Assembly: GCA_014706295.1 (NCBI GenBank)
Contig: JACSVZ010000007.1
Location: 47,754,975-47,818,974, forward strand
DNA: 64,000 bases
Direction of reading: 5' to 3'
DNA from: Lycocorax pyrrhopterus obiensis
Taxonomy: Eukaryota > Chordata > Aves > Passeriformes > Paradisaeidae
Below, piece by piece: positions 51,910 through 63,344 of the stretch. The notes under the pieces are model-generated. The model saw only the letters and a list, made by a program, of their open reading frames with translations. It did no database searches and had not been told where the DNA came from. Each line of letters starts with the position of its first letter. Positions within the stretch are counted from its first letter, which is position 1. A program made the translations under genes and the position numbers.

Positions 51910-54900
51910 CTACTTTTAAATTAACTTTCCTAGGATTTCTATTTGAAACAGTTTCTCTCTGTATTCAGAAAGCTGCCTTAACCATTGCTACTAGATTCTC
52001 AGTACATAGTACACCTCAACAGCTTAGTTTCTCCATATAAGCCCAGTTCCATTCAATGCAGCCACTGTGCATGCTGCACAAAATCAGATTACCTTTTCAT
52101 CTTCAGGTACTCAGATTGTCTAAACCAAACAACCATTAAAGCAAGCTGCAGAATTCCTTTTGTACTGGCTGACAGCTGAGGACAGCACCAACGAGTTGAA
52201 GAGACCTTAGAGAGCTCGCTCTTACAGGGTGAAAAGCATCCAAGAATGAAGGTATTTTCTTGTTGAAAGATCTGCTCCTGTCACAGCTGCTTTAAGCCAT
52301 TTGGAGTAAATACAGAGTAATGTGAAAAGAAAGTCTGTTATGAAGCAGTATTGTACCATCAGCCCCATCATTCCACTTACAGATCAACAGTTCTCAGGGA
52401 ATCAACACAGTCTTGCCTGAGTAAATGGGAGCTCACTGCTTCAAGCTACAAACAAAATTAGTGCTGCAAATTCCTACAGTCGCTTTCTGTTTCCAAAAGA
52501 GCAACTAGGTCCTAGTTTAAACTCAAATTTGTAGCCGTTATTGTTGTCAAATACTGAACAAATATAGATCTGCTTTAAAAGAGTACTGTAAAATTCAGGT
52601 AAAGCATTTAGGAAATAAGAAATTCTACTAATCTTTCTCCAAGTCAGTATGAAGTGGTTAACTGCTGTACTTGATCTCAACAACATTAAAAATAAAAGAA
52701 GGTAACTTTGAAACAAACAGGGAAAAAAACTTCCCTATTTTTTCACCTAGATTTCCACTTTATTATATTTCAAAAGCTAATGACCATGCAAGTTGATTTT
52801 ATGCACTTTTTTACTGCACCAAGCACTGATGGTTTTCTCTTGTAAGGCTAAAAGGGGAAATAATATTTTCATGACAGAAAAGAATATAGCCTGGGAGTGC
52901 CTCATGGCAGACGAAGCATTTAAAATGTATTGAAATGGTCCTTGAGTCACTTGAACTCAATGGTTTCCAGGTTAAAATGCAAGCAGAATTGTTTTTTCAC
53001 AGTACAGACTGCAATCACTTGAAACATTTAGATGTTTAGATGTGGTCAAATCACAGTGAAATGCCTCTGTAAGGAGCAGTGAGGTTTTGGCCAAACATAC
53101 ATTTTGCTTTCTCTGTTTTTTGTGAAATGATCTTGAAGTTTCTGAAGGGCAAACCCACAACATTTTACTAACAGATCAAACAAAACCAATGACCTTTATT
53201 TCTCCATTCTTCTTCAACCGCCATGTGCGTAAGGATGCACTTAGAGTGAGTCAAATGAGCACGGAGATTTGGCATAAGCATTTAGCTCTGTGGTAATCAG
53301 TTACAACCCAAACCACCCATAAGAACCAGCATAATGTGCTTAGGACAAACCTATGTGGCCTAAACTAACAATTTTACTGTGCAGGGCCCTGAGGATGAAA
53401 ATCAAATGAGTTACTCAGTGTTCTCTAGATGAGAACACTGACTCATGGAAAGAAAAAAGTTAGTTGGGTGACTGTGTTTAGACTTTCTCTTCCTTAACTC
53501 CCATGATCCCTTCAAACAGGGTCTGAATTCATGTTTCTAAAGTCTTCTCTGTTTTTCCTTTCTTACAGTCAACTCAACATCCGTGACAGGCTCATAAGCA
53601 CACACTACCCATACATACTGCCAGACTTCTTTCTGGCAGTGTCTTTGGGCTGAAAAAAAAATAAGAGTCAGTATAGTAAGAAATAAATCACAGTATATTT
53701 ATAACTGAGAGATAAAGCACACAAAGTTAATCTAAGCCTTAGGAGATCTGGTTTAGCTATGCATAATTATAGGAAACTAACAGGTATCTAACAGTGTGAA
53801 GTAGGGAATGTAACTCTCTAAGATATTGCTTTTTGAAAATGAATTTCTACATGAGTAAATTGTTTAAGTAATTTCTCCCTTTCTGTTTTAGTTTTCTGCT
53901 CTTAGAACCTAAGCTACTAATAGCATTAACTGGCAAGCGCTACGATGAATTACTTAATATTCAGAAAATACTACAGTCTTCTGGGATTATACCAACATAC
54001 GAATGCTGGATACCTATTTCATTTCAAAGCTACATTTACGTAGGAAATTTTCAGCCTGAGAGAGAATACACAGATTTTTTTCCTGGACAATAGATTGAAA
54101 TATTCATTGCCATTTCAGGCATTACTGAATGATGGCCTGTTTCAGGACTTTTCAGACGTCAGCAGTAAGGGCTACTTTCCACAACAGCACTCTGACTGCA
54201 GGAGATAAAAGAATGTTTATTCTTTTTTTCACAGGGGAGGAAAACAGTGACAAAAGCAGGAAGGCAGCAATAATGCAGAAATCTGGAGGTGGTGATAAAG
54301 GGTAGGGAGAATGGAGAAAGTTGTTCAAATAAATCCATCCTGGCCAAAATCAGGCAGGTGATAACCATAGGTATATGACATTGAAGTGTGATTCATCATT
54401 TTAAAATTAAGTAATTAAAAAAAAATTAAATTTCATTAGGTGTGAGAAAAAATTCTTTGAAATTCAGAAAAAAACCAAAGCATTTGAAACCTTTAGAACA
54501 CAAGTTCACATTGTTTTTTCTGAGTGCACTATACAAACCTTAAAAAGAAGAAAGGACACTGCATTTGTTCAGAAGCATTGCTGCTGCATTCTGTAAAGTA
54601 CACCTAATTAATACTGACATGTTATTGCTTCCCTCTTGACATCTTGTGAACACTCAGAGTTAGCCAAATAGCAAGCTGGTATAACCTCTGGCTTGGAAAA
54701 AATTTCAGTTAGTGACAAACAGTAAAAAACAGCACCTGAGAACAAGGCAGAGCTTAAAATGAGCATTGCTCAACAAAATAAAGTGAATGAATGGATGGAT
54801 GGATTAAAACATTAACTGTATGGGGAATCATTTAGTTCCACAAGGAGCTGCAGAGAATTTTAACAGCATTTATCTTTGAAAAAAACTAGTTTTGTTGCTT

Positions 54901-57551
54901 GGCTGATTTAATTAATAAGCCTCCCAACATCTTAGAAGGGGCAGAAATAGCAGTGAGCACGAACATGAACACGCTGCCCCTGCAGCCAGCTCTCTGTTGA
55001 AATAGCTCCCATCTTAGGTAATGTAACAGTACGACCCAAGCAGTTCCATTTCCCAAGTTTAGTTAAGCAGAATACAGCTAAACCATTTGTCATTTACTCA
55101 TGGATGAAGTCCCCAGCATTTGCTGTTATGTTGTCTTAGGCATTTCATTAGTAAGGTAAAAATCTTCCCCCTCCAACCTTCCCATTTATGATTATCATTT
55201 TGTTGGCAAACAGATCTCTTTCATCACTCTTAGATGCTCCAATTTTCACACCATCATCAAGACCTCCCCTTTTTCGTTTTAGTAAATCTCTTGGAAAAGG
55301 AGTATCTCAGTGAAGACCTTCAAGACAGAAGCAAAATGAATAAGAAATTGTTTCTCTAAAAAAATTGTAATTTTGCAAAAATGATGATGCCAGCCAATAA
55401 AAAGTAACTTCATTCAGATAATACATTAGACTCCTGCAGAGTCTTCATGGTCACACTAACAGAATGTGGAGTCTGCACAAGAGACAAATGCAAGAGTCTT
55501 TTTGCAGAAACTCCAAAGCGCAGCACATCCTGTAACTCACAGGAAGAAGTACAACACTTCTGAAGCCACAAAACTAACCTTTCTGGTCTTTATTCACACA
55601 TTTCTTCAGTAATTTAAATTAACAAGGTTGTTTCTGTGTAGAAACAGGAGATCATATTCAGGAATAGGTACTTAGAGAGACTTATGGCCAAAATATTGTA
55701 TGAAATGTAATATGAAAATAGTAAATTTTTCAAAGTTTAGCTTTTCATCCTCCTTACCAGCGTGATGTAACATCATTAAAAGGATAGATTATAAAAGGAG
55801 AAAACTCCTATGCCCAATATGCTATTGTTGTTCATACAAATTGAAACAAACATATTATTTAGCTTTTTTTTTCCCCTCTGGACAACTACAAAGACTCTCT
55901 CCAAGACTCAGATTTCCAAACCATTAGGATCAAGAAATTTTACTGAGTGTCAGATGTCACTCATTCTAAAATTTCAATAAAAACAAAGAAAAGTCCTTCC
56001 AAACTGATTTCAGGTTCAACTATTTCAAGTAATTTCACTTGAAGAAGCAGGCCTGGATACATATGCTACATGATAGAACTCATGCCATCCTTAAATCTTA
56101 CTTGCTTTTTGTTTCATTTTATACATAAAGTAATTATGATCTATACTCAGTATTTGCCCCTCAAAAAAAATTCACCAAAACTTATTAAATAAATATAAGC
56201 TCTAAGGTAACTTTTATGTGAAAATAGTTACATTTTATAATACTTTCTAAGCATTACTAGAAAGCCATATCAAATAATTTTAAAATATCAAATTAATCAC
56301 AGAAAATAAGGGGTTTTTACACAGAACTTTCATTCATAAAACAATTGTCAGCTTAGAATTGTGAATACAAATATTAGAAGTTACTGTTTGAGCTGTTGTC
56401 ATAGAGGCTGATACCTCCACATTGCTGTTGCTATAGCTCCCCTGCCACTGAGATCATATTTCTTTATAATAACTAGGTAAATATACACAAACAAAGTGTT
56501 GGGACGTACAGATATTCATCTATACACACGGGCAAGAGTAAACACTGCAAGCTTCCTCATTAAAATACTTTTTGCAATCGTCAAAAGGTCAAGAAGTATA
56601 TAGAATCTTGTACTTTCTCCTACATGAAATTACATAGACAAGTATTTTTATAGTATACGTCTTGAATATTTCTATTTAAGCAGCATAAATCTCTCAGAAT
56701 CTACTCAAAACAACATCCTAGTGCAGAAAAGTCTAGAACAGTAGAAAAAGCTCTTATAAAAAAAAATTTAAATTATAAAAATCCTTAAAAAGGACTGTCC
56801 AATCCAATGAAATGAACAGTTACCTTCAAGCTAGGACTCAAACAGAAAATCTCATAAAAAGGAAACCTGGATTGGAAGCCCAGTAATTTTCATCTCACAT
56901 GCCTCTTAGACAACTAATTTCTCAGTCATTCTGAAGAGTACTGTGTGTTTACAGACTATTTATTCTAAGGTGCATTCAGAGGAGGAGCAAAAAGATGCCC
57001 AGCAAAACACGAGCTTTCATTTTCACTGAGTTGCACTGCTTTAGATTGACTGCCTGCTTCTCCAGAAAAAGGAACCTTTTGGCATTTGTCAGCAGGCTCA
57101 AATATCCTGAAATGCTGAAAAGGTGAAACAAAAAAATTTCCCTGTGCTGCCTTCCTACTGATCTTTTGTCTCACATGTTTCCCTCAGGGATGCACAAGAA
57201 ATTTCTCTGAATAATTCATAAGTACCTAGGCAGAAACCAGCTTCTACTTCTGAATAAAAAGATTGGGTAAGAAGCTGATTTTAGCTGTTCTATTCTGCTC
57301 TATCTGGAAAAAAATTGGATTAAAAGAAAGTAATTGTCCTAACATAGTAAGCACACAATATATACATGTATGTATCTATGAAGTATATAAATAAGCATAC
57401 ATTTATACTGGGGAAGGTACCTTTGTACTTAAAGCTACACATTCATTTGAGGGCAAGACTGATTCTTTTAAAAATCCAAGAAATCACATAGCACAAAGGT
57501 AATAAATAAACATGCAGAATGAAGAAAACACCTCTACTCTGCACTGATGTG

Positions 57552-58060
57552 GCCTCGAGTCCTGTGTGCAGTTTTGGGCACCACAAAGTAAGAAAGATAT
57601 AAAGGTATTGGAAGGCATCCAAAGGAGGGCCATGAGGATGGTGAAAGGCTTTGAGGGGAAGCCGTACGAGGAGCAGCTGAGGTCACTTGGTCTGTTCAGC
57701 CTGGAGAAGAGGAGACTGAGGGGAGACCTCATTGCAGTTACAACTTCTTGTGAGGGGAAAAGGAGGGGCAGACACTGATCTCTTCTCTCTGGTGACCAGT
57801 GACAGGACTGAGGAATGGCCTGAAATTGTGTCAGGGGAGGTTTAAGTTGGATATTAGGAAAACCCAGAGGAGAGTTGGGCACTGGAACAGGCTGCCCAGG
57901 GAAGTGGTCACAGCAGCAGCCTAACAGAGTTCAAGAAGTGTTTGGACAATGGTCTCAGGCACATGGTGTGACTCTTGGGGTGTCCTGTGCAGGGCCAGGA
58001 GTTGAACTTGATGATCCTTGTAGGTCCCTTACAACTTAGAATATTCTGTGATTTTACGAA
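57552..58060 (+). mobile_element. CR1 LINE 3' end, about 0.5 kb
   Basis: The plus strand matches the CR1 3' region as I know it. It opens with gtcctgtgtgcagttttggg, continues with gagcagctgaggtcacttgg and ctggagaagaggagactgag, then gcactggaacaggctgccca. It closes with the tail gaacttgatgatccttgtag, then agaatattctgtgatttt. A short internal loss is apparent around the aggaaaacccagagg segment, where CR1 copies normally carry a few more codons. It lies in the last TTC7B intron, antisense to the gene, 366 bp from the penultimate exon. It shares about 200 bp with the oppositely oriented CR1 at 60045. Confidence 0.92.
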
Positions 58061-58426
58061 TTCAGCTTTTGCTTTGGAACACCAAAGTGACTGGTCTTTC
58101 CTGTACTGTATCCAACTACAGTATCCAACTCTTCTCTTACCATAAGCCTCCATTTCCCAATGGCACTGAATATTAGGCAGATGCAAATTACTTCTTCTAT
58201 AGTCTCTATTAGGATTGAAATAGTCTTATGACCTGCAAATCCTTTTTATGTCCCAACACACAGAAGACAGAATAAATGCCAGGAAAGACTGTTTCCAAAG
58301 CATTTTGTAATAAGAATGTCAATCCCAAACTCACAAGCTATGGGTTACCTACACCAAGTCAAGACTTCACAATGCAGTGTCACCAGCTGAGATGACGCTG
58401 CTTATGAACATGGGCTCAAGACTTAC

Positions 58427-58629
58427 CAGCCTCTGCATGCTTTTCACATGGGTAGGACTAATAGATAAGGCCTCTTCATACCAGCGTTTGGCTTCATCAA
58501 TATTTCCACGAAGTTCAGCCACCTGACCTCTCATGTAGAGAACATAATGTGACATCGGAAAGAGATTAGCTGCTTCCTGGGTACACGCTGTGGCCTCAGC
58601 AGGCTTCCCAATTCCTATGTAGACTTCAG
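58427..58629 (-). CDS. TTC7B: TTC7B penultimate coding exon (203 bp, TPR repeats)
   Basis: This minus-strand exon has a clear acceptor (acattccttccacag) and a consensus donor (gtaagt). It begins by completing the split Ala codon from the upstream exon and ends in phase 0 after ...KSMQRL. The roughly 68 residues start AEVYIGIGKPAEATACTQEA and continue through LYMRGQVAELRGNIDEA, YEEALSISP and THVKSMQRL. The spacing of small and aromatic residues (G-x-x-x-E-A-x-x-x-x-x-x-A-x-x-x-x-P) is that of two TPR helix-turn-helix units. Because 203 is not a multiple of three, skipping this exon would shift the frame into the last exon. A CR1 copy sits 366 bp beyond its 3' end and an opposite-strand CR1 about 1.4 kb upstream of its 5' end. 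The flanking open frame extends beyond both splice sites and should not be taken as coding there. Confidence 0.95.
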
Positions 58630-60044
58630 CTGTGGAAGGAATGTCAGGACCAATTAATGATTCTTGTTTCATCATACCATGACTAGATGTTGTCACATGT
58701 GCTGTATTTGCAAATAGTTTCACTTTAAATAAAGTGAAAATAGTAAAGCTATTTTCCTAAAAAAATTTTGCATCCTAAAAGGGAAATTATTACCTAAATT
58801 ATTTTAAATTAATTATTCTTTCAGGAAAGTTGGTTTTCTAAGTGTATGAGGAGTTACAACTTCTAAATGTCTGTTTTAAACCCCAGAATACTCTTTACAG
58901 TTTGCTATTTTTATCCTAAGTCTTGAATTTTTTTATTTTAGCTTTATTTTTAAGATGCGAGCATGTGAGTATTCCAGTACTCTTTAAATCAGTCGAGTAG
59001 CCTGACACACACTTATGTAAATCAGATTGACTATAGGGGGAAAAAAGTTTCATTCAGTGAGTAATTAACAACTAACAATAGAAGTATTTGCCTTCAGTAG
59101 CTCTTATGACACTCTAACACTCTTCAACATTGCTATTTCACTACCTTGCTTGTTCATCCTAATCTTTTGCTGAAAGAGTGGGAGAAGAGAGGAATAAAGA
59201 GATACTAAATGCAAGGAAAAGCTATTAAAATTCTGGGTTGGGTAATCTTTTCCTTTACGTTGGTACAGACCAAATAAAAATAGAGCCTCAAAGTAGTTGT
59301 ATGACTGCGTTCTCTTGTGTCACACTGTACAATAGTTTTGTAGATTAAGGTTTAAATCAAGCTGCTGCATCAAAACAGCAAAGTGCTCTGTCACTGCTCA
59401 AGACATGCTTCTCACTGTACCATACAGGCCACCCATCTTGGTTTAAAGGCTCTCAGATCAGGAACTCACACTACAGCAGTGGATTTCGGATTATGCCTAA
59501 AACTCTGAATCAGACTGATATTTGAGTGCCTTTAAAGGAGCTTGCTTATGAAAAAATTGCATCCAACAGCTTTAACAGTATCTCTAACTAGTCAAATTCA
59601 GTATAGTAGAGTGTATACATTATGACTTACAGATGATAGCTGCTATGAATATTCATAATTATTTTCATAAACATCAATTTATAACAATGACTAAAAAAAC
59701 ATGGATTTTCAGTTTAAAGGCTTAGTAGTTCAAAGGTCCTTCTCCATTTTTATTTTTTAAGCTATTTTTATATGGTAGCAGGAATAAATTCTTTTCTTCC
59801 TGTAAGACCTGATCATATTGATGAGAGAACAACCTTTTTCTACCTGAGGGGCATTATTTTGCTCCTCAGTTGCCTGGGTGATTTCACAGAACACATTCTA
59901 CCAAACATAAATAATATGTCTATGTAGATGTATTGATCAATGCAGTATATTTTTAGAAAATACTGAAAAGTTATTTGATGGAAAAAGTCTCATCCATGTG
60001 AAGAACTAACATGGAATTGTAGATCCAGTCACACTTTTTACCCC

Positions 60045-61612
60045 TCTTCCCCTCAGAGCAAGTTGTAGACTACAATGGGGTCTCCCCTCAGTCTTCTCCT
60101 CTCCAGGCTGAACTGACCAAATGACCTCAGCTGCTCCTCATACAGCTTCCCCTCAAAGCCCTTCACCATCTTCATTGCCCGCCTCTACATGTTATCTAAT
60201 AGCTTAATATTTTTTTTTATATTGTGGCACCCAAAACTGCACACATTATTCAAGGTGAGGTCGCCCCAGTGCGGAGCAGAGCGGGACAATCCCCTCCCCT
60301 GCCCGGCTGGTGATGCTGTGCCTGATGTCTCCAGGACACATTTGGCCCTCCTAGCTGCCAAGGCACTGATGATTCACATTCAGCTTGAGAGGACCCCCAG
60401 GTTCCTTTCCACAGCACTGCTTTCCAGCCTCTCATTCCTCAGTCTGTCCATACATCCAAGGTTGCCTCATCCCAGGTGCAGAATCCAGCACTTTTTCCCT
60501 GTTTCCCCTGTTATGGTTGGTGATTGCCCAGTCCTCTAATTTGTCAAGGTCTCTCTGCAGGGCCTCCCTGCCTTCGAGGGAGTCAACAGCTCCTCCCAGT
60601 TTTGTATCATCTGCAAACTTGCTCAGTATCCCTTCCAGACCTGTGTCCAAGTCATTTATGAAGACGCTGAAGAGCACAGGGCCAAGCACGGAGCCCTGTG
60701 GAACCCCACTAGTGACAGGTCCCCAGTCTGATGTCACCCCATTCACTGTAACCCTTTGTGCCTGACCCGTGAGCCAGTTGCTCACCCATCCCATGATGTG
60801 TTTACCCAGGTGGGGGCTGCACGTTTTGTCCAGGAGGATACTGTGAGAGACAGTACTGAAAGATTTATGAAATCCAAACCAATTATATCTACTGGTTTCC
60901 CTTGATCAACTGGGTGGGTTACCTTGTTGTAAAAGGAAATCAGGTTCGATAAACAGAATTTTCCCTTCATGGAGCCATGCTGGCTGTGACCACGACTGCA
61001 TTGTCTTTCAGGTGTTTTTCAATACCTCCCTGAGTAATCTTCTCCATAACTTTACCAGGCACTGAAGTGAGACTGACAGGCCTGTAGTTTTCAGGGTCCT
61101 CCTTCTTGCCCTTCTTGAAAATCAGGACAACATTCACCAGCTTCCAGTCAGGTGGGACCACTCTAGATTCCCAAGACCACTCAAAAATCATCAAAAGAGG
61201 TGTTGTGATGACATCAGCCAGCTCTTTGAGGATTCTTGGGTGAATCCCATCAGGCCCCATAGATTCGTAGGGATCCAGCTGGAGCAGTAGATCCTGCACA
61301 ATTTCAGGGTCGACTGGGAGTTGATAATTCTCTCAGTCGTGGTCCTCCAGCTCAGGGCCCTGAGACCCCCTTGGTCCATCATCCGTGTTGAAGACAGAGG
61401 CAAAGAATGTGTTCAACACTTCTGCCTTGTCCATGTCCCTGTTTGTGAGGTGAGCATCCTCATCCTGTAATGGGTTGATGTTATTTTTATACCACTTACT
61501 GCCATTAATACATGAAAAAGCTCTTTTTATTGGCCCCCATATTTCTGGCAGCTTCAACTCCAGCTGAGCTTTGGCTGCATGAATTTTCTCCCTACAGTGG
61601 CAAGCCCCTGAG
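60045..61612 (-). mobile_element. CR1 LINE, truncated at both ends, with broken reverse transcriptase
   Basis: The minus-strand frames at 61557-61333, 61299-60967, 60970-60782 and 60794-60432 are consecutive pieces of a CR1 ORF2. In order they show NTFFASVFNTDD, then SMGPDGIHPRILKEL, PPDWKLVNVVLIFKKGKK and PENYRPVSLTS, then [13 protein letters not shown] and the catalytic FADDTKLGG (FADD at 60606-60617). Stops and frame changes between them show the element is dead. The endonuclease end is missing (5' truncation, usual for CR1). More unusually, the 3' end stops in the region reading gaggggaagagggg, so the last few hundred bases and the octamer tail are absent. The element lies inside a TTC7B intron in sense orientation. 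Boundaries are approximate. Confidence 0.93.
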
Positions 61613-62717
61613 TTCTGCCCATGTCAGAACGTTTTAAAGATATTTTTAAGAGTGGAAAGTGGCCTGTGTAGCAGATTGTAGCAGCAGACCACCAATGTCC
61701 ATGCAAATCTAAGTTGTGAACCAAAAACGAATCAGCAAAGAGTGTCCAGACTCCTCCTTTGTGGCAAAACAGTAGCAGTCACTTGCATGAATTGAATAAT
61801 CAGCAACAGCACATGACCCACAAAAATTTTTTTAAAAACCCCCACCAAACTGCAAATAAGTAGTGGAACAAACTGCCACAGAAGGCTGAGAAATTATCAG
61901 CATTATAGATGCTAAGAGTTACTGCAGATGGTCATCTGTGACAGTTTATAAGTATTTAAAATCAATGATGCCACAATGCAGAGCAGGTGACTACATTACA
62001 CCCTGTTGGACCTTGCCCTGTTCTAATCCATGTTGCTTTTGAGTAGCCCAAATGAGATCACTATTATTAATCACTCTAATTGCTCTTTCTTTCCAATCTT
62101 CTGGGCTTTTCCTCTAAACCATTAATAACTGGGAGCCATTGCCCTGCAATGACTTTCACACCATAAAACTGTAAATGTAAATAGGTAAATTAAAATGCTA
62201 TGAAATAAAGCACTGTTTCGTTGAATATAAACACGAAAGAAAAATAAAATTATGTCACTGAAAAACGCTCTGAAAGCAGAACAAAACGATTGCTGGCTGA
62301 TTTCTGAATGACATCTTTCTGATCCAGCTACGAATAAAAACAATTGCATGTTATGCATTTTTAACTGTATAAAAATACACTGGGTCACCGTTTTCTGGTT
62401 AAAATTTTATGTAACAGCCGCTTGTGATATTGCATTTAGCTTGAGGCTTGAAGCATCATAACAACACTGAATCCACTCAAGATGACTCCACATTCAGACA
62501 AACAATCCTGAGTCTTTTACATTTAATGAAACCAGAAGGAAAAGAACTGAATTCAAGCTCATTATCATAGCTGCAAGGGACAGGTTGCTCAATAGTACTA
62601 CTACGGTTTCTTTCCCTGCATATGCAGAGTTATTTATTTTGTATTATAAACTTTTGTAGTTACAGGAACTCTATTCAAGAATCTTACAAACATCTTTTTC
62701 CATTCAATGGAATCAGT

Positions 62718-62863
62718 GACCTCGGATTAGCTCACTTGGTTGGAGAATGGTGCTAGTAATGCCAAGGTCCCAGGTTCCATCCCCTTACGGATCATTCACT
62801 TAAGAGTTGGACTTGATGATCCTTGTGGGTGCCTTCCAAATCAGAATATTCTGTGATTCTGCA
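62718..62863 (+). mobile_element. tRNA-Ile-derived SINE with CR1 tail (TguSINE1-like)
   Basis: The first part (about 62718-62791) follows tRNA-Ile closely. It has an A box in tagctcacttggttgg, an anticodon arm tggtgctagtaatgcca, and a B box ggttccatcc at 62773-62782, followed by cccttacgg. The anticodon position reads AGT where tRNA-Ile has AAT, and the acceptor stem is not paired, so this is not a working tRNA gene. The second part (ttggacttgatgatccttgt ... attctgtgattctgcaa) is a CR1 3' tail, which lets such a SINE borrow CR1 reverse transcriptase. This head-and-tail combination is the one described for songbird TguSINE1. It lies antisense in a TTC7B intron. Naming is from memory and no consensus was aligned. 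Confidence 0.85.
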
Positions 62864-63203
62864 AGGACACCTAGATTTCCAAGTACTAAGGTGCTCTAGG
62901 TACTTCAGAAACTAAATTCTTCAGGGATCAGGGAGAGAGTGCTGCATTTCTTCTACAGAAGAGGTGACTCCACTGGTAACAGCTACATTCTAAAACTACT
63001 GCCTTATCTTTCATAAACGATCTTACACAGAGAGCAACTCTAGTGTGCTTTTTATCTCTTGGCTTGTTTCAGTGCCACACACATGGAAAAATTTGATCTG
63101 ATAAGCGGTAACAGATTCTGAATGAAACAAACAGATTTTGGCAAGTCCTTAGGCTAGCAAGAAAGGAGAGGGTATAGAAAAATAAATTTTACTATCACAA
63201 TAC

Positions 63204-63344
63204 CTGCATGAAGCCATATTTGAGCCAGAGTCATCCAAGGATGCAAGGGACCTTGTTTAGGGGCACTGCTTTGCAGAGAAGAAGCAACCTCGGACAATGC
63301 TTGCTCCACTCTGGAAGCTGCTATTGATGTAGCATGGACTGAAC
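63204..63344 (-). CDS. TTC7B: TTC7B coding exon, third from last (internal, 141 bp)
   Basis: Reading the minus strand, a 141-bp exon lies between an acceptor (ttattacttctacag) and a donor (gtattg). The first two bases complete a split codon and the last base starts the next one. It encodes GSVHATSIAASRVEQ..., then ...KQGPLHPWMTLAQIWLHA, about 47 residues. I recognise this as the TTC7 segment just before the C-terminal TPR block: a helical stretch, a Ser-rich linker (SSLQSSAPKQGP), then a helix (WMTLAQIWLHA) that packs on the following TPR. TTC7B is a soluble TPR scaffold that, with FAM126 and EFR3, holds PI4KA at the plasma membrane for PI4P synthesis. The split Gly and Ala codons match the reading phase of the next exon. 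Identification is from memory of the vertebrate family. The paralogue TTC7A is the main alternative. Confidence 0.92.

Larger units (their letters stand above)
31972..58426 (-). other. TTC7B: Last TTC7B intron (26.5 kb)
   Basis: This intron is bounded by gtaagt (minus strand, next to 58427) and ttttcttgcag (next to 31971), in phase 0. It is mostly AT-rich with many short A or T runs and almost no CpG. The open frames in it are short and scattered over all frames, as expected by chance. Contents I can name are an A/C-rich tract at 34372-34450, GC-richer islands near 38690-38850, 41290-41620 and 42290-42480, a possible old LINE fragment near 42900-43150, a CR1 tail at 50892-51040, a foldback at 51817-51909, and a CR1 3' end at 57552-58060. 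Elsewhere I see no gene. Confidence 0.9.
58630..63203 (-). other. TTC7B: TTC7B intron between the 141-bp and 203-bp exons (4.6 kb)
   Basis: This phase-1 intron begins with gtattg and ends with attccttccacag in transcript sense. It carries a 1.57-kb CR1 insertion (60045-61612) in the same orientation as the gene and a tRNA-derived SINE (62718-62863) in the opposite orientation. The remaining sequence (58630-60044, 61613-62717, 62864-63203) is AT-rich and shows no further recognisable feature. Confidence 0.9.

Noticed and set aside
57566..57778. 70-codon frame starting [20 protein letters not shown]
   Set aside because: This is the conserved C-terminal CR1 ORF2 region inside the CR1 copy and not a host gene.
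62718..62791. A functional tRNA-Ile gene
   Set aside because: A and B boxes are legible, but the acceptor stem does not pair, the anticodon position is altered to AGT and a CR1 tail follows directly. It is a SINE head.
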